Positions 42,455 through 53,585 are shown, counted from the first letter of the stretch. The stretch: 64,000 nt of DNA from Pseudoips prasinana (GCA_951640165.1 OX621238.1:27862001-27926000); one strand, 5' to 3'. Program-made: numbers and translations. Notes: generated by a model from the sequence alone, not told the origin.

Positions 42455-44578
42455 ATGATGGACACAACCAAACCGCGGCCCCCAGTCCCCGGCAGCCCTG
42501 CTATTCCCAGCCGTGGTAACAGCCGTGGTTACGGCAGGGCAGGGGGTGCTAAGAATCCCCGGCAGATTCCGCGTTACCAACACCGACGACCTCTGGCCCT
42601 GGCAACATATAACACACGTACACTGCGGTCCGACGAGAAGATAACCGAACTGGAGGAAGAATTGAGCAGGTTACATTGGGATATTGTAGGATTATCTGAA
42701 GTCCGAAGAGAGGGGGAGGACTCGATACTACTGAAATCCGGAAACCTGCTCTATTACCGGGAGGGTGACCAAATATCCCAAGGTGGTGTCGGGTTCATAG
42801 TCCACAAGTCCCTCGTGAACAACCTAGTGAAAATCGAGAGTGTGTCGACGAGGGTTGCGTACCTTATACTCAGAATCACCAAGCGGTATTCGTTGAAGGT
42901 TATACAGGTATACGCACCCACTTCGACACACTCCGACGATGAAGTCGAGGTTATGTATGAGGACATATCCAGAGCCATACATACCTCTAACTCCTATTTC
43001 ACTGTGGTCATGGGGGACTTTAACGCGAAGCTGGGCAAACGATTTGGTAATGAGCTGAGAGTGGGGCAATTTGGAACTGGTGACCGGAACCCCCGGGGCC
43101 AAATGTTGGCCGACTTCATGGAGAAGGAGGGACTCTTTATGATGAATTGCTTCTTCAGGAAGCCGGATCACCGCAAATGGACCTGGGTGAGCCCCGATGG
43201 TAAGACTAAAAATGAGATAGACTTTATCTTGTCGACGAGACGACAGATGTTCAATGATGTCTCCGTGATCAATGCGGTTAAAACCGGGAGCGATCACAGA
43301 CTGGTCAGAGGCTCATTGAACCTTAATGTCAAACTCCAGAGGTCCCGACTGATAAAGTCTACGCTCCGACCCTTACCTATCCACGTCCAAAACCCCGAAC
43401 CATTTCAGCTCGAACTGCAAAACCGTTTCGAATGCCTAGCAGACTGCGAGGAAGTGGACTCATACTATGACAGGCTCGTAGAAGCTGTCCATACGGCTGG
43501 GTCTAAGGTCTTCAAGGCCCGTCGTACAAACAGAACTAAAACGATCTCTGACTTTACCCTGCAACTTATGGAAGATAGACGGAAAATGGTTCTGACATCC
43601 TCAGATGATGCTACCAGATATCGGCAGCTCAACAGACAGATCTCAAAGTCTTTGACTCGCGACACGCGCCAATTTAATACAATTAGTATTAAAGAGGCCA
43701 TCGAGCGGAACAAAGGCTCCAAAGTGTTCGCAAGAGCTCTGTCTGTTGGACAGAGCCAACTGACGAAGCTGAAGACTGAGGATGGTAGAATCGTCACGTC
43801 TAAACCTGAGTTGAGAATGGGAGAGATCGAGAAGTTTTACGGACAGTTATATACGACAACACAGCCACCTGTCAAAAGTCATGCCGCAGATCCCAGAGCA
43901 CGACTAACCCGACATTACACCGAAGACATCCCGGACGTCAGCCTGTACGAGATTAGAATGGCTCTCAAACAACTCAAGAACAACAAGGCGCCTGGTGATG
44001 ATGGAGTTACAGCAGAGCTTCTGAAGGCGGGTGGTACACCAATCCTACGGGCCCTTCAGAAGTTATTTAACTCCGTCATACTAGATGGTCAAACGCCACA
44101 AGCATGGCACAGAAGTGTGGTGGTGCTCTTCTTCAAAAAGGGCGACAAAACCCTATTGAAGAATTATAGACCCATCACACTGCTGAGCCATGTTTACAAG
44201 TTGTTTTCGAGAGTCGTTACGAACCGTCTCGCGCGCAGGTTTGACGACTTCCAGCCTCCCGAACAAGCCGGTTTCCGAAAAGGCTTTAGCACCATAGACC
44301 ACATACATACGCTGCGACAAGTTATACAGAAGACCGAAGAGTATAACAAGCCACTGTGCTTAGCGTTTGTGGACTATGAGAAAGCCTTTGATTCTATTGA
44401 AACATGGGCCGTGCTGAGGTCTCTCATAAGGTGCCAAATTGACTACCGGTATATCGAGGTTATAAAGTGTTTGTATGAAAACGCCACTATGTCAGTGCGA
44501 CTCCAGGACCAGATCTCGAAACCTATCCACTTGCAGCGAGGCGTGAGACAGGGAGATGTTATATCTCCGAAACGGTAA
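42455..44578 (+). CDS. RTE endonuclease-reverse transcriptase, N-terminal part
   Basis: The open frame runs from 42266, but the first ATG is 42455, giving 707 residues. Residues about 47-285 are an exonuclease-endonuclease-phosphatase fold: N53 in YNTRTL, E82 in LSEVRR, D188 and N190 in GDFNAK, and the SDH motif at 279-281. Its role is to nick target DNA. The reverse transcriptase begins about residue 500, with KNNKAPGDDG, then FFKKGDKTLLKNYRPI, QAGFRKGFST and the first catalytic Asp in FVDYEKAFD (D640), and ends in RGVRQGDVISPK. The frame then meets TAA at 44576, before the second catalytic box. The protein family is typical of RTE elements such as those described from Heliconius and Bombyx. 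As it stands this product has endonuclease but only half of the polymerase. Confidence 0.9.
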   Translation: MMDTTKPRPPVPGSPAIPSRGNSRGYGRAGGAKNPRQIPRYQHRRPLALATYNTRTLRSDEKITELEEELSRLHWDIVGLSEVRREGEDSILLKSGNLLYYREGDQISQGGVGFIVHKSLVNNLVKIESVSTRVAYLILRITKRYSLKVIQVYAPTSTHSDDEVEVMYEDISRAIHTSNSYFTVVMGDFNAKLGKRFGNELRVGQFGTGDRNPRGQMLADFMEKEGLFMMNCFFRKPDHRKWTWVSPDGKTKNEIDFILSTRRQMFNDVSVINAVKTGSDHRLVRGSLNLNVKLQRSRLIKSTLRPLPIHVQNPEPFQLELQNRFECLADCEEVDSYYDRLVEAVHTAGSKVFKARRTNRTKTISDFTLQLMEDRRKMVLTSSDDATRYRQLNRQISKSLTRDTRQFNTISIKEAIERNKGSKVFARALSVGQSQLTKLKTEDGRIVTSKPELRMGEIEKFYGQLYTTTQPPVKSHAADPRARLTRHYTEDIPDVSLYEIRMALKQLKNNKAPGDDGVTAELLKAGGTPILRALQKLFNSVILDGQTPQAWHRSVVVLFFKKGDKTLLKNYRPITLLSHVYKLFSRVVTNRLARRFDDFQPPEQAGFRKGFSTIDHIHTLRQVIQKTEEYNKPLCLAFVDYEKAFDSIETWAVLRSLIRCQIDYRYIEVIKCLYENATMSVRLQDQISKPIHLQRGVRQGDVISPKR

Positions 44579-45432
44579 CCGCTGCATTGGAAGACGTCTT
44601 CAAGCTTCTGGACTGGAAAGGCTTTGGCATCAATGTCAATGGCGAGTACATCACTCACCTTCGATTTGCCGATGATATCGTAGTCATGGCTGAGACCATG
44701 GAAGACCTCGGTACAATGCTCGATGACCTCAGCAGAGTCTCTCAACAAGTGGGTCTGAAAATGAACATGGATAAGACGAAAATCATGTCAAACGTCCATG
44801 TTGCATCCACTCAATTGAAAGTTGGTGACTCTGCACTCGAAGTTGTAGAGAACTATATTTACCTAGGACAGACCATCCAACTAGGTAGGTCCAACTTCGA
44901 GAAGGAGGTCAATCGTAGAATCCAACTCGGATGGGCAGCGTTCGGGAAGCTACGTAACATCTTCTCGTCCAAAATACCGCAGTGTCTCAAGTCGAAAGTC
45001 TTCGACCAGTGTGTGTTGCCAGTGATGACATACGGAACAGAGACGTGGTCGCTCACTATGGGCCTTATTAGAAGGCTCAAGGTCACCCAAAGAGCAATGG
45101 AGAGGGCTATGCTTGGAGTTTCCCTGCGGGATCGCATCAGAAATGTCGAAATCCGCAGGCTAACCAAAGTCACCGACATAGCCCGAAGAATTGCCAAGCT
45201 GAAGTGGCAGTGGGCAGGGCACATAGCTCGTAGAGCCGACGGCCGTTGGGGCAGAAAGGTTCTCGAGTGGCGACCACGAACCGGAAGACGCAGCGTGGGC
45301 AGGCCCCCTACAAGATGGACCGATGATCTTGTGCGGGTCGCTGGAAACTGCTGGATGCGAATAGCACAAGACCGGCAATTGTGGAGATCTTTGGGGGAGG
45401 CCTTTGTTCAGCAGTGGACGTCTTTCGGCTGA
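44575..45432 (+). pseudogene. RTE reverse transcriptase, C-terminal part, shifted frame
   Basis: The frame after the break has no start codon. It opens directly in the fingers/palm region and has HLRFADDIVVMAE near 44665, the second catalytic box, followed by the thumb region (KMNMDKTKIM, YLGQTIQLG). A C-terminal domain contains RRLKVTQRAMERAMLGVSLRDRI and RRSVGRPPTRWTDDLVRVAG and stops in the TCTTTCGGCTGA of the 3' end. All later truncated RTE copies in the window derive from this final third. The shift is one base short at 44573-44577, where five bases stand in for a six-base stretch. This is a real lesion or a sequencing error. Confidence 0.88.
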
Positions 45433-45449
45433 TATGATGATGTTGATCC

Positions 45450-45672
45450 GACCTCTTAATAATATTCATACAAAATTTGAAGTAAATCCATGCAGTACTT
45501 TTTGAGTTTAACCCAGACATACATACATACAGACAAACAGACAAAAAATCTAAAAACTATATTTTTGGCTTCGGTATCCATGGTAGATCGCGCCCCAAGT
45601 ATCCCTTTAAAAAAATATTCAATGTACAGTTTTGACTTTCCTACGACTTTATTATATGTATATAGATATATA
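45450..45672 (+). repeat. dispersed repeat G, right half
   Basis: GACCTCTTAATAATATTCAT through CCCCAAGTATCC to the TATATAGATATATA end. Joined in register with 42152-42253, it covers the same span as 62584-62880. Confidence 0.9.
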
Positions 45673-46375
45673 CAGTAAAGGTATTCGAGAATAGTGTGTG
45701 CTATGTGTGCTAAGTTGAATCACCGAAACAGACATCACTCTGCTCAAACGTACTAAGCTAATTACGACTACAATGTGAAGAATTCAGGCCGGGCTAGTGT
45801 GCTAATAAAACTATACGTTTAACCATCAAATTACTGATCAGTGCAGAAATGTGTTGTTTCATAACATCAAAAAGCAATATCCGAGCGCAGTGCTTCCAAT
45901 TACCGGAGTTGCGGTCGTGTTTGGTGGCAGTAGAACCGAGATGGAATTGCTCTCGGCAGAACCTCCAGCACGACCGTGGTAACACCACAACAAGTTCCAC
46001 GACCTTATTGAAACGTAATTAGATCTATATTTCAATGAAAATGTCAGTATTGAGTCATGTTTAATCCATTTCTAGCTGCAAAACAAATATAAAGGTAATA
46101 GTAATTTTCATTATGCATCCATTAACGGTTAGATGTTACTAGCCAAATGATTTTCGACTATTGGAGTATGTTTTATGATAATACGCTGATGTATTTGCTA
46201 ATTATTTTTAATCGATAAATAATGTTATGGTTAATTTTTATTAGGCATATTTTGTTGAGCTCATTTAGCCTTGGTTATTATTTATTAAACTAATACTAGT
46301 AAATTAGGTTTTAGATTTTAACATTAAATATAACAACTAAGAATATTTTGAATCAAACATATACGATTTTAAGTA
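45673..46375. other. unassigned DNA
   Basis: Nothing was recognised. Confidence 0.4.
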
Positions 46376-46510
46376 CAGACGCCAGCACATCAAGCTGTCC
46401 CAATCTGTAAAATTTCCCCAATTGAAAGTGAACCTTACGCTTTTGTGATAAAGTTGAAAATCTATAAACGAAATTTGACAGATTGGGATAGCTGGACGTC
46501 CTGGCGTCTG
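46376..46510 (+). mobile_element. TA-flanked MITE, copy 6
   Basis: 135 bp with TA at 46374-46375 and 46511-46512. The arms CAGACGCCAGCACATCAAGC and GCTGGACGTCCTGGCGTCTG are inverted. Confidence 0.9.
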
Positions 46511-46512
46511 TA

Positions 46513-47527
46513 CATATAGTTTCAAAAATTTATTTTATTATGTATCTTGGGACGGACGTTAAACCATAAGCTAGTAAAAACATCGGATTTTTTATGTTTT
46601 GAACCAATTGTCACATTTAAAAACTACACAACCTCAATTTTATTTCAAACAAGTGAACAGCCCCGGTATTGCATGGGTATAGATGATAGATAGATGGATA
46701 TAGAGATTAATTAGTACTTTACGCCAAATATTGACATTTACAGCCACATTTTAACGGTTAAAGATTTTTTTATTTTCTCTTAAGAATATACATTTACTTA
46801 CAGATAAATAATATTTACATACTTAATAGAAGACGCCAAGCGTGGCTACTTACCAATCTACTACAATATACAAGACAATTTAACACCTAAACAATTTTAC
46901 AAATAACAAATACACAAATTCCATCCATTCTTGCCGACTAGATTATAATTCATTTTGTGTTGCGGTGGGTAGACGTGAACGAAGCGCACACGCCGCATAT
47001 TTTTGATACATTATTTACATTTTTTTCCCAGGATCCAAGTTTACTTAGTTTGGAAATCAGGAACTACAACTTTTTAAATTACTTGTATTTGATACAGTAC
47101 TTCGTAGGGATCTCTGATGTATTTGAAGATAAAAATAATCCATGTTACTCGGTAGTAATGTAGGTCTTTATTGGTGTCATATTTATTTTAGAATAAGTTG
47201 CTTTAAGCTGAGAAGACTTGCCTATGTAATTTTTAATATACAATAATTTAAAAAAAGTCCATATCACATAGGGCGATGATATTTGTTGCCGTCACCACAC
47301 AGTCATAGTTCATGGCTACAATGCTACTTAATTAGAACACTGAGTTCGAAATACGTCATTGTGGTAATTACGGTTAGTTGATGTAACAATTACAATAACT
47401 CGTCATTGTACTCATACATTAACTCCCTTTATTGTCACGCGGCGTCATATGATTATAGTCAAATGAAGGATATACTTATCACATTAGTAATAGTATGCTT
47501 GACTGAATTTCAGCTATAGAGGCCAAA
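46513..47527. other. unassigned AT-rich DNA
   Basis: No gene or shared repeat was recognised. A short open frame at 46957-47163 looks like chance. Confidence 0.4.
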
Positions 47528-47995
47528 TTGATACCACGCTGTAGATACTACGAGCTCTCTCTTAACTTTAAATATAGTATTAATATACATGACGTTTGCA
47601 GGTAAGTTTCATTGCCACACCGTACAATAGAGACGAGAATCGTGGTATCACCACGCTGTAGATACTACGAGCTCTCTCTTAACTTAAAAATATAGGCTTA
47701 ATTTACATGACATGTGCAGGTAACTTTCCATTACCCCACCGTACAATAGAGACGAGAATCGTGGTATCACCAAGCTGGAGATACTACGAGCTCTCTCTTA
47801 ACTTAAAAATATAGTATTCATTTACATGACGTTTGCAGGTAACTTTCCATTGCCCCACCGTACAATAGAGACGAGAATCGTGGTATCAACATGCTGGAGA
47901 TACTACGAGCTCTCTCTTAACTTAAAAATATAGGCTTAATTTACACGACGTTTGCAGGTAACTCTCATTGCCCCACCGTACAATAGCGACGAGCT
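47528..47995 (+). repeat. 118-bp tandem array, four units
   Basis: AGATACTACGAGCTCTCTCT recurs at 47543, 47660, 47779 and 47898, so the period is 117-119 bp. Units share GACGTTTGCAGGTAA, CACCGTACAATAGAGACGAG and AATCGTGGTATCA. It is unrelated to the 152-bp array. Confidence 0.93.
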
Positions 47996-48169
47996 TAAAT
48001 TCAAGTAGTCTAGCAATAAAGACTACAATCTTAGTGCTCACATAGGGGTTCGAACTTCGACTTTGGGCGGTTAGTGGAACACGGATTCAGCGATGCGAAT
48101 GTAAACAAAGGATCATGAAGGATGCTGGTGGTGAGGTCACGTTAGCGTTAATAAATAGAGTGTTTTTGT

Positions 48170-48290
48170 GTTTTTTACCACAAACCACTGTCACCACTGC
48201 AACTACTGTAAGCCAGGATCAACAGTGGCACAGCTCAGGCATATCCCGGGGAATCACTTTAACTGTCTTGAGCCCGCAACGAATTTTGTT
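48170..48290 (-). repeat. dispersed repeat E, minus strand
   Basis: CCACTGCAACTACTGTAAGC and CCAGGATCAACAGTGGCAC are the reverse of 35128-35165. Confidence 0.55.
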
Positions 48291-48509
48291 GGTATGTGTT
48301 TTGTTGTTTGTGTATATTTACCAAGAGTTTCTAATAGCCTTGACTGGAACTTAGATTTGGTCGAAACCCGGTCTTAAGGCTTATCACTTCGTTAGCTCTC
48401 CGAGGCAAGTGTGACCTCTTCTTCCCCCCTTCACATTTACCAAGTAAGTCCCTATAACTTTTTAAGATTGTTTGCGGTTGAGTACGCTACCGAAAGTAAT
48501 AAATAAGTA

Positions 48510-48640
48510 GATATCTTGGGACAGCTAACACAATGCCATCAGATTTCAAACAAGGCAAAGCCGTTACTATGGCAACCAGACAACTGATAAACATGCTTAT
48601 ACATTTATTAATACATACATATCTATACATAATTATAATA
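48510..48640 (-). repeat. SINE family C fragment, minus strand
   Basis: TATCTTGGGACAGCTAACAC and CAACCAGACAACTGATAAAC match family C in reverse. The head is missing because repeat G begins at the other side. Confidence 0.5.
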
Positions 48641-48912
48641 AAATCGTAGGAAAGTCAAAACTTTACATTGAATATTTTTTTTAAAGAATCGTTTGGTTTT
48701 AGAATTTTTGTCTGTGTGTCTTTTTGTCTGTATGTATTTCCAGGCTAAACTCAAAAAGCACTGGATGGATTTACTTCAAATTTTGCATGAATATTACTAA
48801 GAGGTCGGGTCAACATATAGGCTACATATTATGACGATATCACTTATGGGGGAGGAGCTATGATAATTTATAAAGTTTAACGTGGGTAAAACCGCGGGGC
48901 ACGGCTAGTTAT
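48641..48912 (-). repeat. dispersed repeat G, minus strand
   Basis: From TAATAAAATCGTAGGAAAGT to GGGGCACGGCTAGT, this is the reverse of the copy at 62584-62880, near full length. Confidence 0.85.
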
Positions 48913-49088
48913 AGATAAATCAATTAACCCATACGTAGAATAAATAATCGTGTTCATCAAATTTTATTTTTATTAACCAGACTTTGTAACTAGCGCGTGT
49001 TTTCATTTCATCACAATATACCTAAGTAGTTTAGCAAAGTAGGTATACGTTTTTTTAGTTTTGAAACAATTTATGTGAAAGTATTGAT

Positions 49089-49210
49089 TGGCCTGTTGGT
49101 CTAGTGGATAGTGAGCTTGACCGCTAAGTCGGAAGTCGTGGGTTTGATCCCCATCTATGACAAATCTTTGTGTAATGAAGATTATTTGTTCTGCATCTGA
49201 ATTTATTTTA
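49089..49210 (+). repeat. tRNA-derived SINE head
   Basis: CCTGTTGGTCTAGTGGATAG and GTGGGTTTGATCCCCATC are A- and B-box-like. The following CAAATCTTTGTGTAATGAAG resembles the family A body, then stops. Next to it, ACTAGCTGTCCCGGCGAACT (49220) begins a fragment of a repeat related to G. Confidence 0.6.
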
Positions 49211-49270
49211 TCTATAACTAGCTGTCCCGGCGAACTCCGTAGCGCCATATTTTTTTCCGATCCGTAGGTA

Positions 49271-49399
49271 CAGACGCCAACACATCCAGCTACCCCAATA
49301 TGTCAAATTTCTTTCATAGATTTTCAACTTTATTACATAAGCATAAGGTTCGATTGGGGAAATTTGACAGATTGAGGTAGCTTGATGTGCTGGCGTCTA
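49271..49399 (-). mobile_element. TA-flanked MITE, copy 7, opposite orientation
   Basis: TA at 49269-49270 and 49400-49401. The ends are the same as in other copies, but the centre reads in reverse (TTTCAACTTTATTACATAAG before GCATAAGGTTC), so the element is inserted the other way round. Confidence 0.85.
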
Positions 49400-49401
49400 T
49401 A

Positions 49402-50079
49402 CTTTCTAAAATCTAACATTTTAACAATTATTGATTTTTATATAATATTATTGATCTTGTAATGTTAACTGATCTCATGTGTTATTATTTGTATAAAAAG
49501 ATATATATATATTTGCCCGAAATAAATTTATTATATGATAAAAACGACCACTGCCTCAAAAAAGTCTACTTACGACTATTAAAAACTTCGGAATAATACT
49601 AGGTTTTATTTGTTTTTGAGGTTATAATTTTATCCAAGTTTAGTTTAAATGAGTAATTTATTCATAGTTCTATACTAGGCATTTGTGTATCTACAGTTCT
49701 ATGCGGAACTTTCGTGACAAATGAGTTACGATGCCCGTAATTCTCTATCCCGAACATTTCGCTTCGGGTTGACTGACTCTTCGATCCACTGTAAATAATC
49801 ATGCCCCAATAAATAAGTAACTTCTCAGCACAGCCGGTCGTAATCATTAGCCCGGTCACATCCAAGTTATGCTATGGAACCCGGTTAGCTTCTGCATCAA
49901 GTGATTAAATTCGTAATGGGAATTTATTCACGTTAGAATAATTCAATCCGGGGTCAAATACAGACTTTAGGCTCAGTATACATATGAACAGTAATAAAAC
50001 TACCTTACAAACGCTCGAAACGGCACACTCACACAAACATGCGCAGTAGTCTATTTTTTTTAATAAATAATATCTAGGG
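49402..50079. other. unassigned AT-rich DNA
   Basis: Nothing was recognised. Confidence 0.4.
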
Positions 50080-50325
50080 ACAATGTCACACAGTTCATCC
50101 TAGCCCCAAACTAAGCAAAGCTTGTATTATGGGTACCAGGCGACGATATACATACTTATATAGATAGATAAATACTTATATACATAGAAAACATCCAAGA
50201 CTCAGAAACAAATATTCGTGCTCATCACACAAATATTTGCACTTACCGGGATTCGAACCCAGGACCACCAGCTTCGTAGGCAGGAGCACTAACAACTAGG
50301 CTACGGTGAACGTCTATCTATCTAT
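50080..50325 (-). mobile_element. tRNA-derived SINE, family A, minus strand
   Basis: This is the reverse of 8161-8418. GGGATTCGAACCCAGGACCA is the B box and ACTAGGCTACGGTGAACG the A-box side. The tail side has GGGACAATGTCACACAG. Confidence 0.85.
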
Positions 50326-50559
50326 AGTAGTGAGTGTCGCGTCGAGACGAGTGGTCAAGCATAAGTTTTCTCGGCGTTCTTTCTAAAAATGCCACGAGCG
50401 TATCGCGTTAGACTTATGACAATATCAAATTCAATTAAAGTTACAACCCTATTGCTATTATGGAGCGTAGGTAATTATTTCATCAACTAGGCTTAATTTC
50501 CGTACTGTGCATATGTATACTGTGCTGTAGGCTTCAGATTAAAAGCATGTTGCTGTTTT

Positions 50560-50780
50560 ACTTTTCACAGGCGCTGATAGCTAGATGCTCTTACCGGTCC
50601 GTATGTTATAGGTGTTGTTAAGCAACTAGGCCCGCAGTCAGTCCATAGATGGGTTACCACCAAATTGGTTTAATTTCTGAACGTCTCCGAGCTTCGGAGG
50701 GCACGTTAAGCTGTCGGTGCTGGTTGTAGTTATTAGTCAACAGTCGTTAAGCCATGTCAGATGACTACTGGGCGGTTTGA
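50560..50780 (-). repeat. dispersed repeat C, minus strand
   Basis: GTTAAGCAACTAGGCCCGCA, GTCAGTCCATAGATGGGTTA and GCCATGTCAGATGACTACTG match 41060-41350 in reverse, without the inverted duplication. Confidence 0.6.
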
Positions 50781-50847
50781 ACATAACGAAAACGTTATTA
50801 TAATCAGAAACTAAAGAAAACGTTATTATAATCAGTCAGTTTTATTT

Positions 50848-51000
50848 TTTAGGGTTCCGTAGCCAAATGGCAAAAAACGGAACCCTTATAGATTCGTCAT
50901 CTCTGTCTGTCTGTCTGTCCGTCCGTATGTCACAGCCACTTTTTTCCGAAACTATAAGAGCTGTACTGTTGAAACTTGGATTTTCACACAAAAATAGAAA
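50848..51000 (-). repeat. dispersed repeat H, 3' part, minus strand
   Basis: TTTTTTAGGGTTCCGTAGCC and a (GTCT)n tract at 50904-50929 match the 3' end of repeat H in reverse. Confidence 0.5.
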
Positions 51001-51060
51001 AAGAATAATAATTTTGGGGGTTCCCAATACATAGAACTGAAATAAAAAAAAAAAAAATAA

Positions 51061-51195
51061 CTAACCTTACTGCGGTTGCCAACTCGCATGTCAAATACGG
51101 TGACTACGGCAGACCCCTCTAAATGGCAACGTTATATAACTTTTGAGGGAGGCCTTTGTCCGGCAGGAAACGATAGGCTGATGCTATAATACCAA
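51061..51195 (+). repeat. decayed RTE-derived element
   Basis: CTTACTGCGGTTGCCAACTC then AGGGAGGCCTTTGTCCGGCA: a 5' RTE segment followed within 100 bp by the 3' segment, so another internal-deletion derivative, heavily mutated. Confidence 0.55.
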
Positions 51196-51566
51196 CTCAT
51201 TTACCACATGTTTTATCTACATTCTAGTCTAAACCTCTTTAATACCATACTGCGGCCTTCTTCTTGATTTATTTATACCAAAAGTGAATATTTAGAGCTC
51301 ACTTTTGAAGATTAAACAGAATAAAACATTAGTAGAGGTCGCTTGCTAAATATATTCGACGAACGTATTGCACGAACAGGTTTAGCAGATACATATACTT
51401 AACATACAGCCACATTTCAATCTCATTTCAGATGCCTTAATTTTCTTGCTTAATCTTTTCCACGTGGGAATTCCAATATTACGGAAGGAGATAATTAATA
51501 TTAATATTAGCCTCATAGTTAAACCATTAGAGTGTGAAGTTAGTGGAGTCAAGTACCTACAACGGC

Positions 51567-51665
51567 TACATATCAAGCTATAATTTTCCAGTATAAGCTG
51601 ACCTCTCATTGTATGGAAATCCTATACAACGCGAGATCAGCTAATACTGGAAATGTATAGCTTAA
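51567..51665. repeat. fold-back of about 100 bp
   Basis: The left side TCCAGTATAAGCTGACCTC pairs with the right side GAGATCAGCTAATACTGGA with small bulges. The inner TTGTAT and ATACAA also pair. No second copy was seen. Confidence 0.55.
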
Positions 51666-51774
51666 TACGTGTGTGCAAACCCAAGAAGCTCACCACTGCC
51701 TTTTCGAATTCATGTGTGTATTAGAAATTAATTATCTCTTGCTAATTCTACAAAACTTACTGATTATGTTATTA

Positions 51775-52010
51775 TTTTGCTGTTTAGTGGCGGCATAAAA
51801 TATCATCACCGATCACCCCATCTCATCCCGTGGGGGGCGTAGAAATCGTCCGAATGAATACCTACCAGAGAACGGGCAGCAGCGTTTTTCTGTGAACTAT
51901 GACCATCAAATTGCGATCGCCAACCCGTCTGCCAAGCGTAGCGATTAAGGCCCCTTCTTTGGGGAGGCTTTTGTCCAGCAGTGCACGTACTTCGGCTGAC
52001 ATGATGAAAA
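51775..52010 (+). mobile_element. RTE-derived internal-deletion element
   Basis: The 5' part (CATCTCATCCCGTGGGGGGC, GAGAACGGGCAGCAGCG, CGATCGCCAACCCGTCTGCC) is joined near 51957 to GGGGAGGCTTTTGTCCAGCA and ends CTTCGGCTGACATGATGA. It has the same structure and junction as 40565-40797. Confidence 0.88.
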
Positions 52011-52308
52011 GAAAAAAATTGTTCTACAAAAGAGAAAATTATTTATATTGTCCCATTTCAATACTAAGTATATAGTTAAAAGATAATAATAATTTTATAT
52101 AATATAGTTATAAAATAATATTTGTACACTAAAAATGGTAGAATATATGAGACATTTGCTATTGTAACACCTTATTGTACTATATTCTTACAAATAAACT
52201 GTTCTTTCTTTTTTTAGTACTAGGCTAACGTGGCCTATTATACACTTTCATTGTAAGACTAGGTCCTGGCCCTGCATCGGGACAGCAAAATGCCTCATTA
52301 TATTGTAA

Positions 52309-52687
52309 TATAACCATTTGTATCCTGAATTCAAGTATATTATATCTTCTTCTATACTTATAATAAAATCGTAGGAAAGTCAAAACTGTACATTGAATAT
52401 TTTTAAAAAAGGATACTTGGGGCGTTATCTACAATCGATATCGAAGCCAAAAATATAGTTTTTAGAATTTTTGTCTGTATGTCTGTTTGTCTGTATGTAT
52501 GTCCGGGCTAAACCCAAAAAGTATTGCATGGATTTACTAAGAGGTCGGTTCAACATATAGGCTACATATTATCACGCTATCACGTACGGGGGAGGAGCTG
52601 TGATAATTTATAAAATTTAACGCAGGTAAAACCGCGGAGCACAGCTAGTTATGTAATATACTTGAATTCAAGATACAATTTGTTATA
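52309..52687. repeat. 34-bp inverted repeats framing repeat G
   Basis: 52309-52342 (with TGAATTCAAGTATATTA) is the reverse complement of 52654-52687 with few mismatches. The segment between is a minus-strand repeat G copy of about 300 bp. Confidence 0.7.
52350..52650 (-). repeat. dispersed repeat G, minus strand
   Basis: ATAATAAAATCGTAGGAAAG to GAGCACAGCTAGT, near full length, lying almost symmetrically inside the inverted repeats at 52309 and 52654. Confidence 0.85.
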
Positions 52688-52834
52688 TTTCAAACCGCTA
52701 AGGCATCAAATATGTTATAACTAGTTCCATGAGTCAGACATTACATGATCACGGCAACGCAAAATAATCAAAATATATGTCTGCAAAAATACTATATATT
52801 CGTAGTAAGGAAATAAATCTCTCTATCGCGACAA

Positions 52835-52990
52835 ACATGCAATTCTCGAACACAAAGTGTACTCAGAGTCAAAACAACTATTCATGGAATATACAAATAG
52901 TTGTCCTGTTACATAATCAAACCCGAAACACTAGGATACTCCGGTAGTAGCCAGGCGACTACTTTAACCACTACGTCACAAGTGCCGGCG
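52835..52990 (-). repeat. SINE family D, minus strand, decayed
   Basis: AAATAGTTGTCCTG and AGGCGACTACTTTAACCAC are the reverse of family D. The B-box region is mutated. Confidence 0.5.
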
Positions 52991-53310
52991 GTGCCAGTCA
53001 ATGCCCAAAAATAATAAAGGCTATTTATTCTAATTCGTTAACAGGAAATGCAATGAATGGACTGAAAAATTTATTTAATTTTGCATTGTGCGTTGCAATG
53101 TAATACGAGTAGCTTGACCAGTAGTAAAATAGGAAATATTTTTCCAGCTGCAGCTGCCTGGAGTTGAAGTAATATAATATTCTTCATCGTGCAAATACAT
53201 AAGGTAGTGCAAATCTATTGCACAACTGTTCTATTGTTTACATTTTTAATTAATGTTGCAGACTTTGGTACAGTACAGAGCAAAAGTAGATGATTAAAAT
53301 TGAAGATTTA

Positions 53311-53585
53311 TAATGAAATGAAATAATGAAATTTATTCAGCACTTGGTCATAACCATACACTTGTACTTGCCAAGCTCACAATGCATTACATAAACATAG
53401 TAGAATCTAGTATAAGTAAAAGTACCAAAAAAAAAATTTGTCCGTCCGTGCGGTCTGACCTTAAATAAATAACAAGTTAATAACAATTATTTAAAAATTT
53501 GTATATTAAATTTTAAGAATTGAAGACTACGAGCAGCTAGAGCAGATTCTCAGCCAGTAGCTTAATTTAAGCGACTAATAACTGA
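53311..53585 (-). mobile_element. LINE 3' end, minus strand
   Basis: The partner of 32276-32575: ATGAAATTTATTCAGCACTT, GCCAAGCTCACAATGCATTA and GTAGCTTAATTTAAGCGACT are shared. Confidence 0.65.

Larger units (their letters stand above)
42254..45439 (+). mobile_element. full-length RTE-clade LINE
   Basis: About 3.2 kb, the usual size for RTE elements. The direct repeat ATGTTGATCC at 42244-42253 and 45440-45449 is the target duplication, and the insertion splits repeat G. The element carries an AP-type endonuclease and a reverse transcriptase and ends in the short GATATGATGA tail. The frame break at 44573-44577 makes this copy inactive unless it is an assembly error. Confidence 0.93.

Noticed and set aside
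45160..45378. Recurring minus-strand peptide also seen at 10477-10668, 16275-16520 and 38142-38423
   Set aside because: It is antisense translation of the RTE 3' region.
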